From Paenibacillus gyeongsangnamensis (lineage in GTDB: Bacteria > Bacillota > Bacilli > Paenibacillales > NBRC-103111): a DNA stretch of 64,000 nt. The translations under genes and the position numbers were made by a program. Below, in pieces: positions 1 through 9,005 of the stretch. Location: positions 1 to 64,000 of the forward strand of contig NZ_JAQAGZ010000012.1 of assembly GCF_027533625.1 (NCBI RefSeq), read 5' to 3'. Position 1 is the stretch's first letter. Every line of letters starts with the position of its first letter. The notes under the pieces were generated by a model. It was not told the origin of the DNA. It did no database searches and was given only the letters and a program-made list of their open reading frames with translations.

Positions 1-37
1 CAAAAGATAGTATTTTATTCACAGAACGTTATTGTAT

Positions 38-77
38 GCTCCCGAGTGCCTCGCCAAAGGTCGGGGGCATTTTCTTT
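38..77 (+). terminator. Rho-independent terminator of a gene left of the window
   Basis: An 8-bp GC-rich stem (38-45 with 61-68, one mismatch) is followed by a T-rich tail at 70-79. The T tract lies on the plus strand, so it should end a plus-strand transcript that starts before the window. No coding start is visible for it. Confidence 0.6.
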
Positions 78-127
78 TTATCCACAAGAATAGCCTAATC
101 CTCCGTCATTGTACAGAAGGGATTAGG

Positions 128-1714
128 CTATTGTCGGCAGTATATTCGGTTTGGCTCCGCCAAACCGAATGGCGAAACCATGACTTTTTCCCGACATATA
201 TTTAGGCGGCGAACAGCCACTTCCCGAATGTCGATGGAAACTCCTTCCGCCGACCTCACGATTTCATGAAAAGCCTGCCCTGCATGGTTAACCGAAGCAA
301 TCCCGGATTCCACTTCATGCATAGCTTCTCGCATTGCTTCCGCCGCAATTTGAATAACGGTATCCACCTGATCTATCAACTCGGTAATTTTCTCGGTGAA
401 TTCCGCAGTTTGTGCCGATAATTTTCTTACTTCAGCTGCAACGACGGCAAATCCTTTCCCATGTTCCCCGGTCCTGGCCGCTTCAATAGACGCATTCAAC
501 GCCAATAGATTTGTCTGCACAGCTAAATGTTTTATCATTCCTATAAGTTGACCGATATTTTGCGAATGCGATACCAGGTTTACAATTGTTTCGTCAACCT
601 TCCCTACGGAATCGTTAATGCCATGCATGCCGGAAATTATACTTTGAATAGCTGTCGAACCGTTTTGCGCTTGCGTTAAAGTTTCCACAGACGACCCCGA
701 CACATCTAAGGCATGTTCGGCGACACGCTGGCTCCCGACAGACACTTCCTTCATGGCGTTTTCTGTTTCCATCATACTTCGAACCTGATGTTCCGACCCT
801 TTGGCAATTGCTTGCAAAGCGTTTGAAATCTGCAGCGTATCATGTGTCGCATTCTCGGCGCTTAAAGCAAATTGCTGCGAGAAGCTGGCAATCTGCCTGG
901 AATAATTTGAAATATGCCCCAATACCGTTTTTAAGTTCATTGTCATATGACCAAAAGAAGCGGCCAACTGACCAATTTCATCTTTGCTGCTCACAACGAT
1001 GCTTTCGACCGTCAGGTCGCCGCTTGCGATGGCATGCGCTTGTTTGGCAATTATGCCAATAGGTCTTGTCGATATCCAAACCCACAACGTTAGTAATGCC
1101 CCCAACAAAACAGCCGCAATTCCTTCAACTATCATTTGCAAGTCATTCGCTTTGGCGATGGATAGAATCTGGTCTGCGTGTTGGTTGAACCGGGTTTCCG
1201 CATTTTGTTTCAATTGATCCAGACTGTTTGTTAAAGCATTGCTTGCTTTTCTACTATCGACAAATTGGATTTGCTCAGCAATCTTATGGTCTATTTCATT
1301 TAAAGTTTGCACTTGTTGAAAATAAGTTTTGTATGCTTGTGCATTCTGCATCGCTTGTTGTACGATCGGTTCCTGATTCGTGCCGACTATCGTTTGCAAT
1401 TTGGCCAATGCCGAATCCACTTCCAATTGTCCAATTTGCGCCTGATTGAAAGTGTCGTTGTACAGCTGCTGGTCGCCGAATCTATCACTCCCTACTCCAA
1501 GACCAACCCATTCGTTCGCATGTTCGTCCATCTTAATAAAGCTCTGGTAGGCTTGCTGGCTTAATTGCTCAATTTGCAAATCCGAGTTGCGCAATACGGT
1601 CATGTTGTTTCGAGCTTTGACTGAAACATTCAAATTGGAAACAATGAGAATGGCAATAATGAACATCAACGCGGTAAATGCCAGCAATATTTTTTGCATG
1701 AACCCCAATCTCAT
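128..1714 (-). CDS. Methyl-accepting chemotaxis protein with altered C-terminus
   Basis: Membrane chemoreceptor of 528 residues. It has an N-terminal membrane helix (about 9-29), an extracytoplasmic four-helix-bundle-like region (about 30-195), a second membrane helix (about 196-216), a HAMP segment, and the conserved signalling tip around residues 385-435 ([13 protein letters not shown]). The start has a G-rich ribosome site in front. It lies 38 bp behind the malic enzyme gene on the same strand and is probably the last gene of that operon, which would make it a taxis receptor for the same substrate. The second methylation helix is cut short: after about residue 498 the sequence no longer looks like an MCP and is read from DNA holding a perfect 12-bp inverted repeat (144-170). 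About 60 expected residues are missing, so adaptation may be impaired or the gene may be inactive. Confidence 0.85.
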   Translation of the reverse strand: MRLGFMQKILLAFTALMFIIAILIVSNLNVSVKARNNMTVLRNSDLQIEQLSQQAYQSFIKMDEHANEWVGLGVGSDRFGDQQLYNDTFNQAQIGQLEVDSALAKLQTIVGTNQEPIVQQAMQNAQAYKTYFQQVQTLNEIDHKIAEQIQFVDSRKASNALTNSLDQLKQNAETRFNQHADQILSIAKANDLQMIVEGIAAVLLGALLTLWVWISTRPIGIIAKQAHAIASGDLTVESIVVSSKDEIGQLAASFGHMTMNLKTVLGHISNYSRQIASFSQQFALSAENATHDTLQISNALQAIAKGSEHQVRSMMETENAMKEVSVGSQRVAEHALDVSGSSVETLTQAQNGSTAIQSIISGMHGINDSVGKVDETIVNLVSHSQNIGQLIGMIKHLAVQTNLLALNASIEAARTGEHGKGFAVVAAEVRKLSAQTAEFTEKITELIDQVDTVIQIAAEAMREAMHEVESGIASVNHAGQAFHEIVRSAEGVSIDIREVAVRRLNICREKVMVSPFGLAEPNRIYCRQ

Positions 1715-1752
1715 TTATGCTCCCCCCCTCTCGAGGCCGCAGTTACTATATT

Positions 1753-3156
1753 TCACCGAAAATCTTTGGGGATTCTGCGCGCAGAGCCTGTAAGTATCGC
1801 AGCTTCTATGACAGCATGGCGCACTTTAAGTACAACTTGTTCGTTGAAAATACTTGGAATGATATAGTTTTCGTTAAGTTCGGACTCGGATACAACCGAT
1901 GCTATCGCCCTTGCAGCGGCTAGCTTCATCGGCTCGTTGATTTGCCGCGCCCGGCAGTCAAGAGCTCCCCTGAAGATGCCTGGAAATACGAGCACATTAT
2001 TGATTTGATTCGGATAGTCGCTGCGCCCCGTCGCAAGTACCCGTACGTGCGGCAATGCTTCATCCGGATCGACTTCCGGATTCGGGTTCGCCATTGCGAA
2101 TACGATACGGTCCGGAGCCATTTGTTTTACCGCCTCTACGCCTAGCACGCCTCCGCGCGAGACGCCTATGAACACATCCGCACCTTGAACCAAATCATGT
2201 AAGGTTCCCTCGTTTGCTTCCACTTGCGGCTGTTTGGCAAGCCATTGCCACATGGGCTGCGAATACGACCCGCCCCTGACTATGGCTCCATCGCGGTCTA
2301 TCGGAACCAAGCGAGTGACTCCGGCATTGAGCAACATTTTGCAAATCGATACGCCTGCTGCACCTATTCCATTAACAACCACACGAATGGATGCGATGTT
2401 CTTATTCACTACTTTGAGGGCATTGAGAAGTCCTGCAACCACCACAACAGCCGTACCGTGCTGGTCGTCGTGAAACACAGGAATGTCCAGTTCGTTTATA
2501 AGTCTTGTCTCAATTTCAAAACAACGCGGTGAGCTGATATCTTCCAAATTAATACCGCCGAACATAGGGCTGATCGTTTTAATGGTACGAATGATTTCTT
2601 CTGTATCTTTGGTGTCCAGACAAATGGGGAAGGCATCGACACCGGCGAGCTGCTTGAAAAGCATCGCCTTTCCTTCCATTACGGGTGCAGCCGCATGCGG
2701 CCCAATATCGCCGAGTCCAAGTACGGCCGTTCCATCGGAAATAACTGCCACCGTATTTCGTTTAATGCTTAAAGAGAATGCCTTTTCCGGCTGTTCGTGA
2801 ATCGCTTTGCAAATCCGCGCCACTCCCGGCGTATAAACCCGAGACAAATCATCGCGATTCTTAATGGGTAAACGCGGGTTAATTTCAATTTTCCCACCCA
2901 GATGAACAAGAAACGTGCGATCCGAAACATTGATTACGTTGATTCCCTCATGTTGTTTCAACGAATCTACGATCGGCCCTTCGGCCGACTCCGTTACATC
3001 GACGGTAATATCTCTTACGGACGATTCTTTGCCCGGACGAATGACGTCGATCGAGGTTATATCGCCGCCGGACTTGCTTATTAGAGCAGCAACATCGCCG
3101 AAAGTAACCTTGTCATGAATTAACTCAACCCGCAAAATGATACTTGTTTGTGCCAT
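1753..3156 (-). CDS. NAD(P)-dependent malic enzyme with N-terminal ACT domain
   Basis: Oxidative decarboxylation of malate to pyruvate in the cytoplasm, 467 residues. Residues 1-75 form an ACT-like regulatory domain. The malic N-domain follows (YTPGVARIC near residue 93, then the lysine-containing SIKRNTVAVISDGTAVLG stretch), then the metal-binding FHDDQHGTA and the Rossmann fold (NGIGAAG near 267). I take the ATG at 3156, giving MAQTSIIL, rather than the longer frame to 3201, because the ACT domain begins there and an AGGACAGG sequence lies upstream. It sits downstream of an ABC importer and a C4-dicarboxylate-type two-component system, which points to growth on malate or a related acid. A strong hairpin (3187-3228) separates it from the importer genes, so its expression may be attenuated or may start separately. 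Family assignment is firm; the cofactor is not known. Confidence 0.93.
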   Translation of the reverse strand: MAQTSIILRVELIHDKVTFGDVAALISKSGGDITSIDVIRPGKESSVRDITVDVTESAEGPIVDSLKQHEGINVINVSDRTFLVHLGGKIEINPRLPIKNRDDLSRVYTPGVARICKAIHEQPEKAFSLSIKRNTVAVISDGTAVLGLGDIGPHAAAPVMEGKAMLFKQLAGVDAFPICLDTKDTEEIIRTIKTISPMFGGINLEDISSPRCFEIETRLINELDIPVFHDDQHGTAVVVVAGLLNALKVVNKNIASIRVVVNGIGAAGVSICKMLLNAGVTRLVPIDRDGAIVRGGSYSQPMWQWLAKQPQVEANEGTLHDLVQGADVFIGVSRGGVLGVEAVKQMAPDRIVFAMANPNPEVDPDEALPHVRVLATGRSDYPNQINNVLVFPGIFRGALDCRARQINEPMKLAAARAIASVVSESELNENYIIPSIFNEQVVLKVRHAVIEAAILTGSARRIPKDFR

Positions 3157-3186
3157 AGTTACCTGTCCTGTCCTCGGAGGATTTTG

Positions 3187-3228
3187 AAAAAAGAAGATCA
3201 AGTTCCTTAAAATGAACCTGATCTTCTT
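3187..3228 (-). terminator. Intra-operon terminator or attenuator
   Basis: A 15-bp stem with one mismatch (3191-3205 with 3214-3228), an 8-base loop and a run of T on the minus strand (3187-3192). It falls between the binding-protein gene and the malic enzyme gene, which share orientation. It should cut or dampen read-through into the malic enzyme. Confidence 0.7.
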
Positions 3229-3243
3229 TTCCTCTACATCGCT

Positions 3244-4317
3244 TTACTTGGAATCCGCGTTTGCTTTATCGACAAACTCATTCGTATAGGTTTGATCAAG
3301 TTTTACACTTTTAATGTCCGGTTTGAAAGCGGAAAGAATCTTTTGCACGTTTTCCGGGTCGCCTTGCGGCATTTTACCGTCAGTTGTAAACATGGGCAGT
3401 TGTCCTTTGAGCGCTTGAATATACAGAGCCTTGTCCCCAGCCAAGTACTCTTCCGGCATCTTGTCTGCGATTTCTTCCGGAGTATGCGTGCTCATCCATT
3501 TCAAAGTCTTCACGTAGGCATTAGCCAATTTTTGCACTACGTCCGGATGCGCTTTTACATAATCTGTCGTCATATAAAGACTGGTGGACGCATATTTTCC
3601 GCCGAGTGCTTGCTGTGTTCCATCCTTCGAATTCATATCTACGAAAGTGAACGCCAGATTTTTGTTCTTGAGCAAGGAAGCGGTCGGCTCGCTCGTTACA
3701 GCCGCATCGATGCGATTATTTTGCATCGATGCGATCAACGTTTGGCCGGCGCCAACAGGCAGCGGCTTGTAATCGCTTTCTTTGTTGCCGCCTTTTACCA
3801 CATTATAGCTGGCCAACATGTTGGTTGAAGATCCCAACCCGGTTACACCGATCGTGAGCCCTTTCAAGTCAGCCAAAGTTTTCACTTTGTCTTTTAATCT
3901 GTTAGATACCATAAGTTGTTCGCCGGGAACGTCCGCCATCGTAACTACAGACTCTACGTATTTGCCCTTTGTCTGCAAGTCCAAGGTGTGATCGTAAAAT
4001 CCGCCTGCGCCGTCAACCTGTCCGGCAAGCAATGCCACTTCCGCATCTTGACCGGCGCTCTCCTCAACTAATGTTACCGTAACGCCCGCTTCTTTATAGT
4101 AGCCAAGATTCTCCGCCAACATATAAGGAAGGTAGATGATTTTCTCCAATCCGCCGACCATAATCGCAACTCTGGGCGTTCCTTGAGATGCTGCAGCAGG
4201 CTGCGTGTTCCCGGTGCTTTGGCTTGGCGCCGTTTTTTGTGCCGTTTGCGCGCAACCTGTTACAAGCAGAGCCAGCATAGTTGCGCCGGCAACTCCCAGA
4301 CTAATGTTTCTTTTCAT
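3244..4317 (-). CDS. ABC transporter substrate-binding lipoprotein (NMT1/SsuA-like)
   Basis: Extracellular solute receptor of 357 residues. The lipobox LVTGC places the lipidated cysteine at residue 22. A Gln/Thr/Ser-rich linker follows, then an NMT1/SsuA-type binding fold (GGLEKIIYLPYMLAENLGYYKEAG near 55, DLKGLTIGVTGLGSST near 150). The start ATG has GGGAGG upstream. It is the third gene of a minus-strand ATPase-permease-receptor set. Family members bind sulfonates, nitrate, taurine, pyrimidine precursors or aromatic acids, so homology alone does not give the ligand. The malic enzyme and dicarboxylate-type sensor nearby suggest an organic acid, which is inference. Confidence 0.88.
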   Translation of the reverse strand: MKRNISLGVAGATMLALLVTGCAQTAQKTAPSQSTGNTQPAAASQGTPRVAIMVGGLEKIIYLPYMLAENLGYYKEAGVTVTLVEESAGQDAEVALLAGQVDGAGGFYDHTLDLQTKGKYVESVVTMADVPGEQLMVSNRLKDKVKTLADLKGLTIGVTGLGSSTNMLASYNVVKGGNKESDYKPLPVGAGQTLIASMQNNRIDAAVTSEPTASLLKNKNLAFTFVDMNSKDGTQQALGGKYASTSLYMTTDYVKAHPDVVQKLANAYVKTLKWMSTHTPEEIADKMPEEYLAGDKALYIQALKGQLPMFTTDGKMPQGDPENVQKILSAFKPDIKSVKLDQTYTNEFVDKANADSK

Positions 4318-4347
4318 TTGTTATTTCCTCCCTTAGTTTTTTTATCA

Positions 4348-5205
4348 TCATTGGCGAATGTTTCGCCAAGCGATAAACCGTTTTTCCAGTTTGGAAACTG
4401 CCCAATCGGCAGCCAAAGCTGTGATGGAAAGGATGACCATTCCGGCAAAGACCCCCGTAGTATCAAACGATCCTTGCGCTTGAGCGATTAGATAGCCAAG
4501 TCCTTGAGTGGCGCCGATGAATTCTCCCACTACTGCACCGATTAAAGCGAAACCAAAGCTCGAATGCAAACTGGATAAAATCCAGGTCAGAGCAGAAGGA
4601 ATGATGACATGCTGCGCCAGTTGACGCTTGCTTGCCCCAAGCAAGCGAGCGTTGTTCAATAAGTTGCGATCCACTTCTCTCACGCCTTGGAAAGCGTTGA
4701 AAAATACGATGAAGAAAGTGAGCACAAATCCGGAAGCAACTTTCGACGACATGCCCAAACCGAACCACAAGATGAAGATTGGAACCAGAACTACGCGCGG
4801 AATTGCATTCAACATCTTGATATACGGTCCTAAAATAACGGATAAGAGATCGTTCACGCCCAAAGCATAGCCGAACAGGATGCCGGCAACCCCCCCCAGT
4901 AAGAACGAGAGAATCGTTTCCTCGAACGTATAAACGAAGTGGATATAAAGAGGTCCCTGACTCGTTCCATGCACAGCCCATTGTACAATATGTTTCACGA
5001 TATCGAATGGACTTGAGAAGAAGAAAGGATCGATAATTTTTTGGTTGGCCAATACTTGCCAAGTCCCGACCACGATGATAAACACGATGATCTGCAAACT
5101 TAAATCACGGAATTTGCGTTTCAGCCTCTTGGTGCGCATCTCAGTTCTTCGCGCTAAAACTTCGGCATGCGATGAATTAATGGTTGGTTTTGTTTGCGCT
5201 TGCAT
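4348..5205 (-). CDS. ABC transporter permease (SsuC/TauC-like)
   Basis: Inner-membrane subunit of a NitT/TauT-type importer, 285 residues with about six membrane segments. The cytoplasmic coupling (EAA) loop is visible as NARLLGASKRQLAQHVIIP near residues 185-205. A charged N-terminal tail of about 35 residues precedes the first helix. Its start overlaps the 3' end of the ATPase gene by 29 bp, which suggests translational coupling, and the binding-protein gene follows 30 bp downstream. Confidence 0.9.
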   Translation of the reverse strand: MQAQTKPTINSSHAEVLARRTEMRTKRLKRKFRDLSLQIIVFIIVVGTWQVLANQKIIDPFFFSSPFDIVKHIVQWAVHGTSQGPLYIHFVYTFEETILSFLLGGVAGILFGYALGVNDLLSVILGPYIKMLNAIPRVVLVPIFILWFGLGMSSKVASGFVLTFFIVFFNAFQGVREVDRNLLNNARLLGASKRQLAQHVIIPSALTWILSSLHSSFGFALIGAVVGEFIGATQGLGYLIAQAQGSFDTTGVFAGMVILSITALAADWAVSKLEKRFIAWRNIRQ

Positions 5206-6028
5206 AGCTGATCATGACCTCGTTTCTTAGATCGTTCCAAATTTGTTCGTGGAGCTTCATAAATGCGGGATCAAACCGAATTTCAGACACGTTCCGCGGT
5301 CTTGGCAAATCAATCCGATAATCCCCTTTGATCGTAGCACCTGGTCCGGCAGTAAGAACAATTACCCGATCGCTTAAGGAAATGGCCTCTTCCAGATCAT
5401 GCGTGATAAAAAATACGGAAGCCGACGTTTCCTCCCAAATCCGCAGCAGCTCATCTTCCATTAAATGACGAGTATGGACGTCCAAAGCGGAGAACGATTC
5501 GTCCATGAGAAGAATTTCCGGCTGCACGATCAAGCATTGTGCTAGAGCAACCCTCTTTCTCATTCCGCCCGACAGCTGGGATGGATAATGTCCTTCGAAC
5601 CCTTTTAACCCCACCCGAGTGATCCATTTCCTGGCTTCGTCATACGCATCCGCTTTTTTCACCCCTCTTAAGCGCAATCCTAACGAAACGTTGTCAATCA
5701 CGGTTTTCCACGGGAAAGCGTTCTCGGTTTGGAAAACGCATGCCGCACGCGAATTAACCCCCTCCAATTTTTCGCCCGAAATAAGAACTTGGCCCATGGA
5801 CGGCGCCTCAAATCCGGCGATTAAGCTTAACGTAGTAGATTTTCCACAGCCTGTGGGCCCAACGATCGATACGAATTCGCCTTTAGGGATCCTTATGTTA
5901 ATATTCCGCAGAACGGTATGAATCTCTCCCGATGGCTTTATAAACTCCTTCGTTACTCCCTGCAATTCCATCATGGCTGGAGTGGAGTGTGTCATGGGGG
6001 TATAAACCTTTTGCTCCAGTGCACCCAT
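5177..6028 (-). CDS. ABC transporter ATP-binding protein (SsuB/TauB-like)
   Basis: ATPase subunit of the importer, 283 residues. Walker A GPTGCGKST is at residues 57-65, the signature LSGGMRKR near 150 and Walker B ILLMDES near 175, with the H-loop histidine in FFITHDLEEA. The ATG at 6028 has GAGGGA five bases upstream. First gene of the unit ATPase-permease-receptor-malic enzyme-chemoreceptor. The upstream gap holds a weak -10 box and AT-rich DNA where the neighbouring CitB-type regulator could bind. Confidence 0.92.
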   Translation of the reverse strand: MGALEQKVYTPMTHSTPAMMELQGVTKEFIKPSGEIHTVLRNINIRIPKGEFVSIVGPTGCGKSTTLSLIAGFEAPSMGQVLISGEKLEGVNSRAACVFQTENAFPWKTVIDNVSLGLRLRGVKKADAYDEARKWITRVGLKGFEGHYPSQLSGGMRKRVALAQCLIVQPEILLMDESFSALDVHTRHLMEDELLRIWEETSASVFFITHDLEEAISLSDRVIVLTAGPGATIKGDYRIDLPRPRNVSEIRFDPAFMKLHEQIWNDLRNEVMISYASANKTNH

Positions 6029-6076
6029 ATGATTCCCTCATTTCTGTTTTTAATCTTCAACAGCGCTTACAAACGA

Positions 6077-6105
6077 AGTATACAATACTCCAAGAAAAAT
6101 TAAAT
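6077..6105 (-). promoter_or_regulatory. Possible promoter of the ABC-malic enzyme operon
   Basis: A -10 like TATACT lies at 6077-6082 on the minus strand, with a poor AT-rich -35 17 bp upstream (6100-6105). A good -10 with a poor -35 suits an activator-dependent promoter, and the DNA just upstream (about 6100-6150) is very AT-rich. The activator would be the CitB-type regulator next door; this is inference. Confidence 0.35.
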
Positions 6106-6167
6106 ATTTTGACATTAAGTCATTTAAAAACAATAAACACACTTTACACGATAATTACATCGCAAGG

Positions 6168-6194
6168 AAAAACCCCGACCTTGTACGGCCGGAG
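6168..6194 (-). terminator. Terminator of the two-component system
   Basis: An 8-bp stem with G-T pairs (6187-6194 with 6173-6180) is followed on the minus strand by TTTTT (6172-6168). It lies 18 bp past the response regulator stop and separates that operon from the ABC operon. Confidence 0.7.
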
Positions 6195-6211
6195 CGATGT
6201 GAAACAATTGG

Positions 6212-6898
6212 TTATTTTCTCAGACGATATAATTTTTGGGGACGGCCGATTGTACCGTATTGCAGCAGTTCCTCGACAATTTCTTCATCGAGAAGATAAT
6301 TGATATAATTCCGCACTGTAGTTTTACTCACTCCCGCACGCAGTGCGATTTCATCCACCGTTTGAAAATTTTTTGCGTCGATCAAATACTTCTTAATTCG
6401 ATTCAATGTTTTGTCATCGATTCCTTTATGAAATTGTTGCGGCTGCGTACGGGAAACGCGGAGATTCTTTAAATCATTTACAATTTCTTGATTGATTTGT
6501 CCTGCAGAAGATAGTCGATTTCTGAATTGCATGTATTTGGTAAGCGTGTTTCTAAGGTGCTCCAAATCAAATGGTTTCACTAAATAATCAAAAATTCCTA
6601 GCCGGAATCCTTCTTCCACGATTTCAAGTTCTTTGGCGGCTGTGATGAGAATAATATCGCAGCGCATTTGCTGTGTTCGAATCGTGCGCAGCAGTTCGAT
6701 CCCGGAGCAATCGGGCATATAAACATCGAGCAGCAGAAGATCGGGTTTCTTCTCGTCGATCATGGAAAGAGCCTGCTCCCCATTTAATGCGATGCCGGCC
6801 AAATCGTACCCTTCCTCCGATTCGATATATTTGCCATGCATTCTGGCAATCATAAAGTCATCGTCAATAATTAGAACGCACACAGGAGAATTAGTCAT
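6212..6898 (-). CDS. Response regulator of the CitB/DctR/MalR family
   Basis: Cytoplasmic transcription regulator, 228 residues. The receiver domain has the acidic pair near 12-14, the phospho-acceptor D58 (LLLLDVYMPD) and K108 (LVKPF). The C-terminal helix-turn-helix (about 175-205, EIALRAGVSKTTVRNYINYL) is the type found in regulators paired with CitA/DcuS kinases. The gene overlaps the kinase stop by 8 bp. It probably activates the adjacent ABC-malic enzyme operon in response to an external di- or tricarboxylate. Confidence 0.92.
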   Translation of the reverse strand: MTNSPVCVLIIDDDFMIARMHGKYIESEEGYDLAGIALNGEQALSMIDEKKPDLLLLDVYMPDCSGIELLRTIRTQQMRCDIILITAAKELEIVEEGFRLGIFDYLVKPFDLEHLRNTLTKYMQFRNRLSSAGQINQEIVNDLKNLRVSRTQPQQFHKGIDDKTLNRIKKYLIDAKNFQTVDEIALRAGVSKTTVRNYINYLLDEEIVEELLQYGTIGRPQKLYRLRK

Positions 6899-8501
6899 CG
6901 TTTTCCCCTCCCTGAATCGGTAAATCAGCTTTTAATGTGGCTCCGGCAGGAGTGCTGACGATCGACAAATCGCCTCTAACGTTGGACACCAGCCGGGAAA
7001 GCAGCGCCAACCCGAACCCTCGTCCGTCCCCTTTTGTAGTGACTCCATCCCTAAAAATATCGTCTCCCAATCTGGGATCGATTCCCGGCCCCGTATCCTG
7101 CACGGAAATAGAGAGACGATCAGGTTCATAGCTGAGAATAACCTCTATTTTTCTTGGTGCGGTGCTGCTGTTATTTCTTGATATGGCTTCAAGAGCATTT
7201 TCAATCGCATTTCCCAACAGTGTAATCACGATTTCCCTGTGCGGGCATGGATCCAGAATGACCGATTCTGAGTCGACTGTCAGTTGGATGTTCAGCTCCT
7301 TAGCCCGATGCATTTTTCCGACGAGCACCCCTACGACCGCCGGATCATGAATTCTGCTTAGAAAATATTTCATGACCCCTTGCTGCTCCTCGTTGACTTG
7401 CCCGATTAACTCGTTTACCATGTCGTATTCCTTCAGTTTGATTAAACCCGATATCAAATGCAGCTTGTTCATAAACTCATGACGCTGGCTTCGCAAAGAA
7501 TCCACGAATTGCCCTATGTCGGCAAGATGCCGATCGATTTTGTCCAGTTGCAGCTTATCGCGAAAAGAAGCGACAGCGCCTATTTCTTTGCCCTGTACAT
7601 AAACCGGCACTCGATTGGTAATAACAAGAGTATTCCCTATAATCATGGGCTCATCCCTCTGAATGACTCCGTTTTGAAGCACCTCCATTAAGCGGGATGT
7701 AGGGAGAATCGAGGTGATGGTTTTCCCTTTAAAGTCCATTTTTTCCATTCCCAGTATTTTTTTGGCTTCCATGTTACAGGTGGTAATTTCCCCCTCGCTA
7801 TTGACAGCGATAATCCCTTCCCGGATGGAATCCAAAATGGCGGACTGCTCTTGACTGATATACGCGATTTCGCTAGGCTCCATATTAAAGATTTGTCTTT
7901 TAATATGGCCGGATAAAAGATAAGCCCCGACAAGCCCGAAAATGAGAGCCCCTATGCCGATTCCAGCAATTTTGATGACGACCTCATAAATTTGCTTCCA
8001 TATGTCTTGAGCAAGAAAGCCGACAGATACTAATCCGATCTGGCGATGATTGGAATCGTATATAGGGGTTTTTGCTCTGACTGTAAGTCCCAGACTGCCA
8101 ACTGCCGTAGCGCGTATTTCTTGCCCTTGAAGCACATTTTTATCGTTGAAGCTATCTTCCCCATCCAACGGCTTGCCTATTTCCTCCGGGTTAGGATGGC
8201 TATATCGAATCAAGTTCATATTCGCCACTACAACAAATTCCGCCTGTGTGTTTTGGCGAAACCTTTCCGCAAGAGGCTGAATGATGGCAGAAGGATCCGG
8301 TGCCTGGAATGCTTCATCTACTTGCGGCAATGTTGCTACTGTCCTTGCCAGAAAAAGTGCGTGATCGCTAGTTTCGCTGAACTTCCTTTCAACGATAATG
8401 TATATGAATGCAGATAAAACCAAAAATAATACAAAAGTAATATTTAAAAAAACGAGCAGATTAATTTTCAGCCTGAGCGTCAGCGGCTTTTTCAATTTCA
8501 T
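6891..8501 (-). CDS. Sensor histidine kinase of the CitA/DcuS family
   Basis: Membrane sensor of 536 residues: membrane helix about 14-36, extracytoplasmic PAS-like (sCache) domain about 40-170, second helix about 175-197, cytoplasmic PAS about 215-315, histidine region with phospho-acceptor H341 (SLRSQRHEFMNKL), and an ATPase domain (GNAIENALEA, DTGPGID, GRGFGLALL). The sensor domain keeps the carboxylate-binding pattern of DcuS: RYSHP at 99-103 and R142 ahead of KTPIYD. That supports a C4-dicarboxylate or citrate-like ligand, but the exact ligand cannot be read from sequence. The start has GGAG seven bases upstream, and a good promoter lies at 8568-8595. Confidence 0.93.
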   Translation of the reverse strand: MKLKKPLTLRLKINLLVFLNITFVLFLVLSAFIYIIVERKFSETSDHALFLARTVATLPQVDEAFQAPDPSAIIQPLAERFRQNTQAEFVVVANMNLIRYSHPNPEEIGKPLDGEDSFNDKNVLQGQEIRATAVGSLGLTVRAKTPIYDSNHRQIGLVSVGFLAQDIWKQIYEVVIKIAGIGIGALIFGLVGAYLLSGHIKRQIFNMEPSEIAYISQEQSAILDSIREGIIAVNSEGEITTCNMEAKKILGMEKMDFKGKTITSILPTSRLMEVLQNGVIQRDEPMIIGNTLVITNRVPVYVQGKEIGAVASFRDKLQLDKIDRHLADIGQFVDSLRSQRHEFMNKLHLISGLIKLKEYDMVNELIGQVNEEQQGVMKYFLSRIHDPAVVGVLVGKMHRAKELNIQLTVDSESVILDPCPHREIVITLLGNAIENALEAISRNNSSTAPRKIEVILSYEPDRLSISVQDTGPGIDPRLGDDIFRDGVTTKGDGRGFGLALLSRLVSNVRGDLSIVSTPAGATLKADLPIQGGENDD

Positions 8502-8567
8502 AAGTTCACACTCCTTTCATTCTCGTCGATAGATTTCAAGTTCAGTTTGTCGCCTCGATACATTCAT

Positions 8568-8595
8568 ATTGTAAGCGTTATCCCTCGAAATGCAA
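8568..8595 (-). promoter_or_regulatory. Sigma-A-like promoter of the sensor-regulator operon
   Basis: Minus-strand TTGCAT (8590-8595), a 16-bp spacer and TACAAT (8568-8573), about 67 bp before the kinase start. Confidence 0.55.
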
Positions 8596-8666
8596 GTCGA
8601 CTTTTGGATAAGATTCCACACATCACTTTGACTTTTCAATAGATTTATGCTTCTCAATAAAAGTAA

Positions 8667-8711
8667 AATCAAAAGGTACCGTCGAAATTGTAATGACGGT
8701 ATCTTTTGATT
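8667..8711 (-). terminator. Long hairpin terminator behind the 52-residue gene
   Basis: A 17-bp stem with one mismatch (8667-8683 with 8695-8711) and an 11-base loop. The minus strand continues with a T-rich tail. It lies just after the small minus-strand gene at 8754-8912 and may also insulate the kinase promoter. Confidence 0.6.
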
Positions 8712-8753
8712 CTATTATTCCTGGGCCTTAACAATGTTGCGTATCTTCTCTCT

Positions 8754-8912
8754 TCATTCAATTAATTCGTGTACAATTTCATTAAAGTCTTTGTTGAAGG
8801 GGTAGCCTTCCGATAACTCATCTGAATAGTCAGGTTCAATAAGCTCCCATTCCTTAGAAAGTTCCGCCCATGATTGAATTACTTCGTTTAATGCCTTTAA
8901 AAATGGATCCAT
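8754..8912 (-). CDS. Small acidic protein of 52 residues, unknown function
   Basis: I do not recognise this protein. It starts MDPFLKALNEVIQSW and ends with an acidic tail (FNEIVHELIE). It is rich in Glu, Asp and aromatic residues, with no membrane segment or signal peptide. Support for a real gene is a near-ideal GGAGGGA site six bases before the ATG, a TATAAT -10 at 8936-8941 and a terminator at 8667-8711. It lies next to repeat copy A (9006-9064), and its composition is AT-rich like the other repeat-framed genes at 16.9-18.2 kb. Its size and acidity would fit an immunity- or inhibitor-type protein, but nothing here shows that. Confidence 0.65.
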   Translation of the reverse strand: MDPFLKALNEVIQSWAELSKEWELIEPDYSDELSEGYPFNKDFNEIVHELIE

Positions 8913-9005
8913 AAGATTCCCTCCAGTATTATCTTATTATACCAGTTAACTTTACAAATTACTTGACGTTTGTGTAGGAAAACATTTGCGTCGCGGTGAC
9001 GAAAA

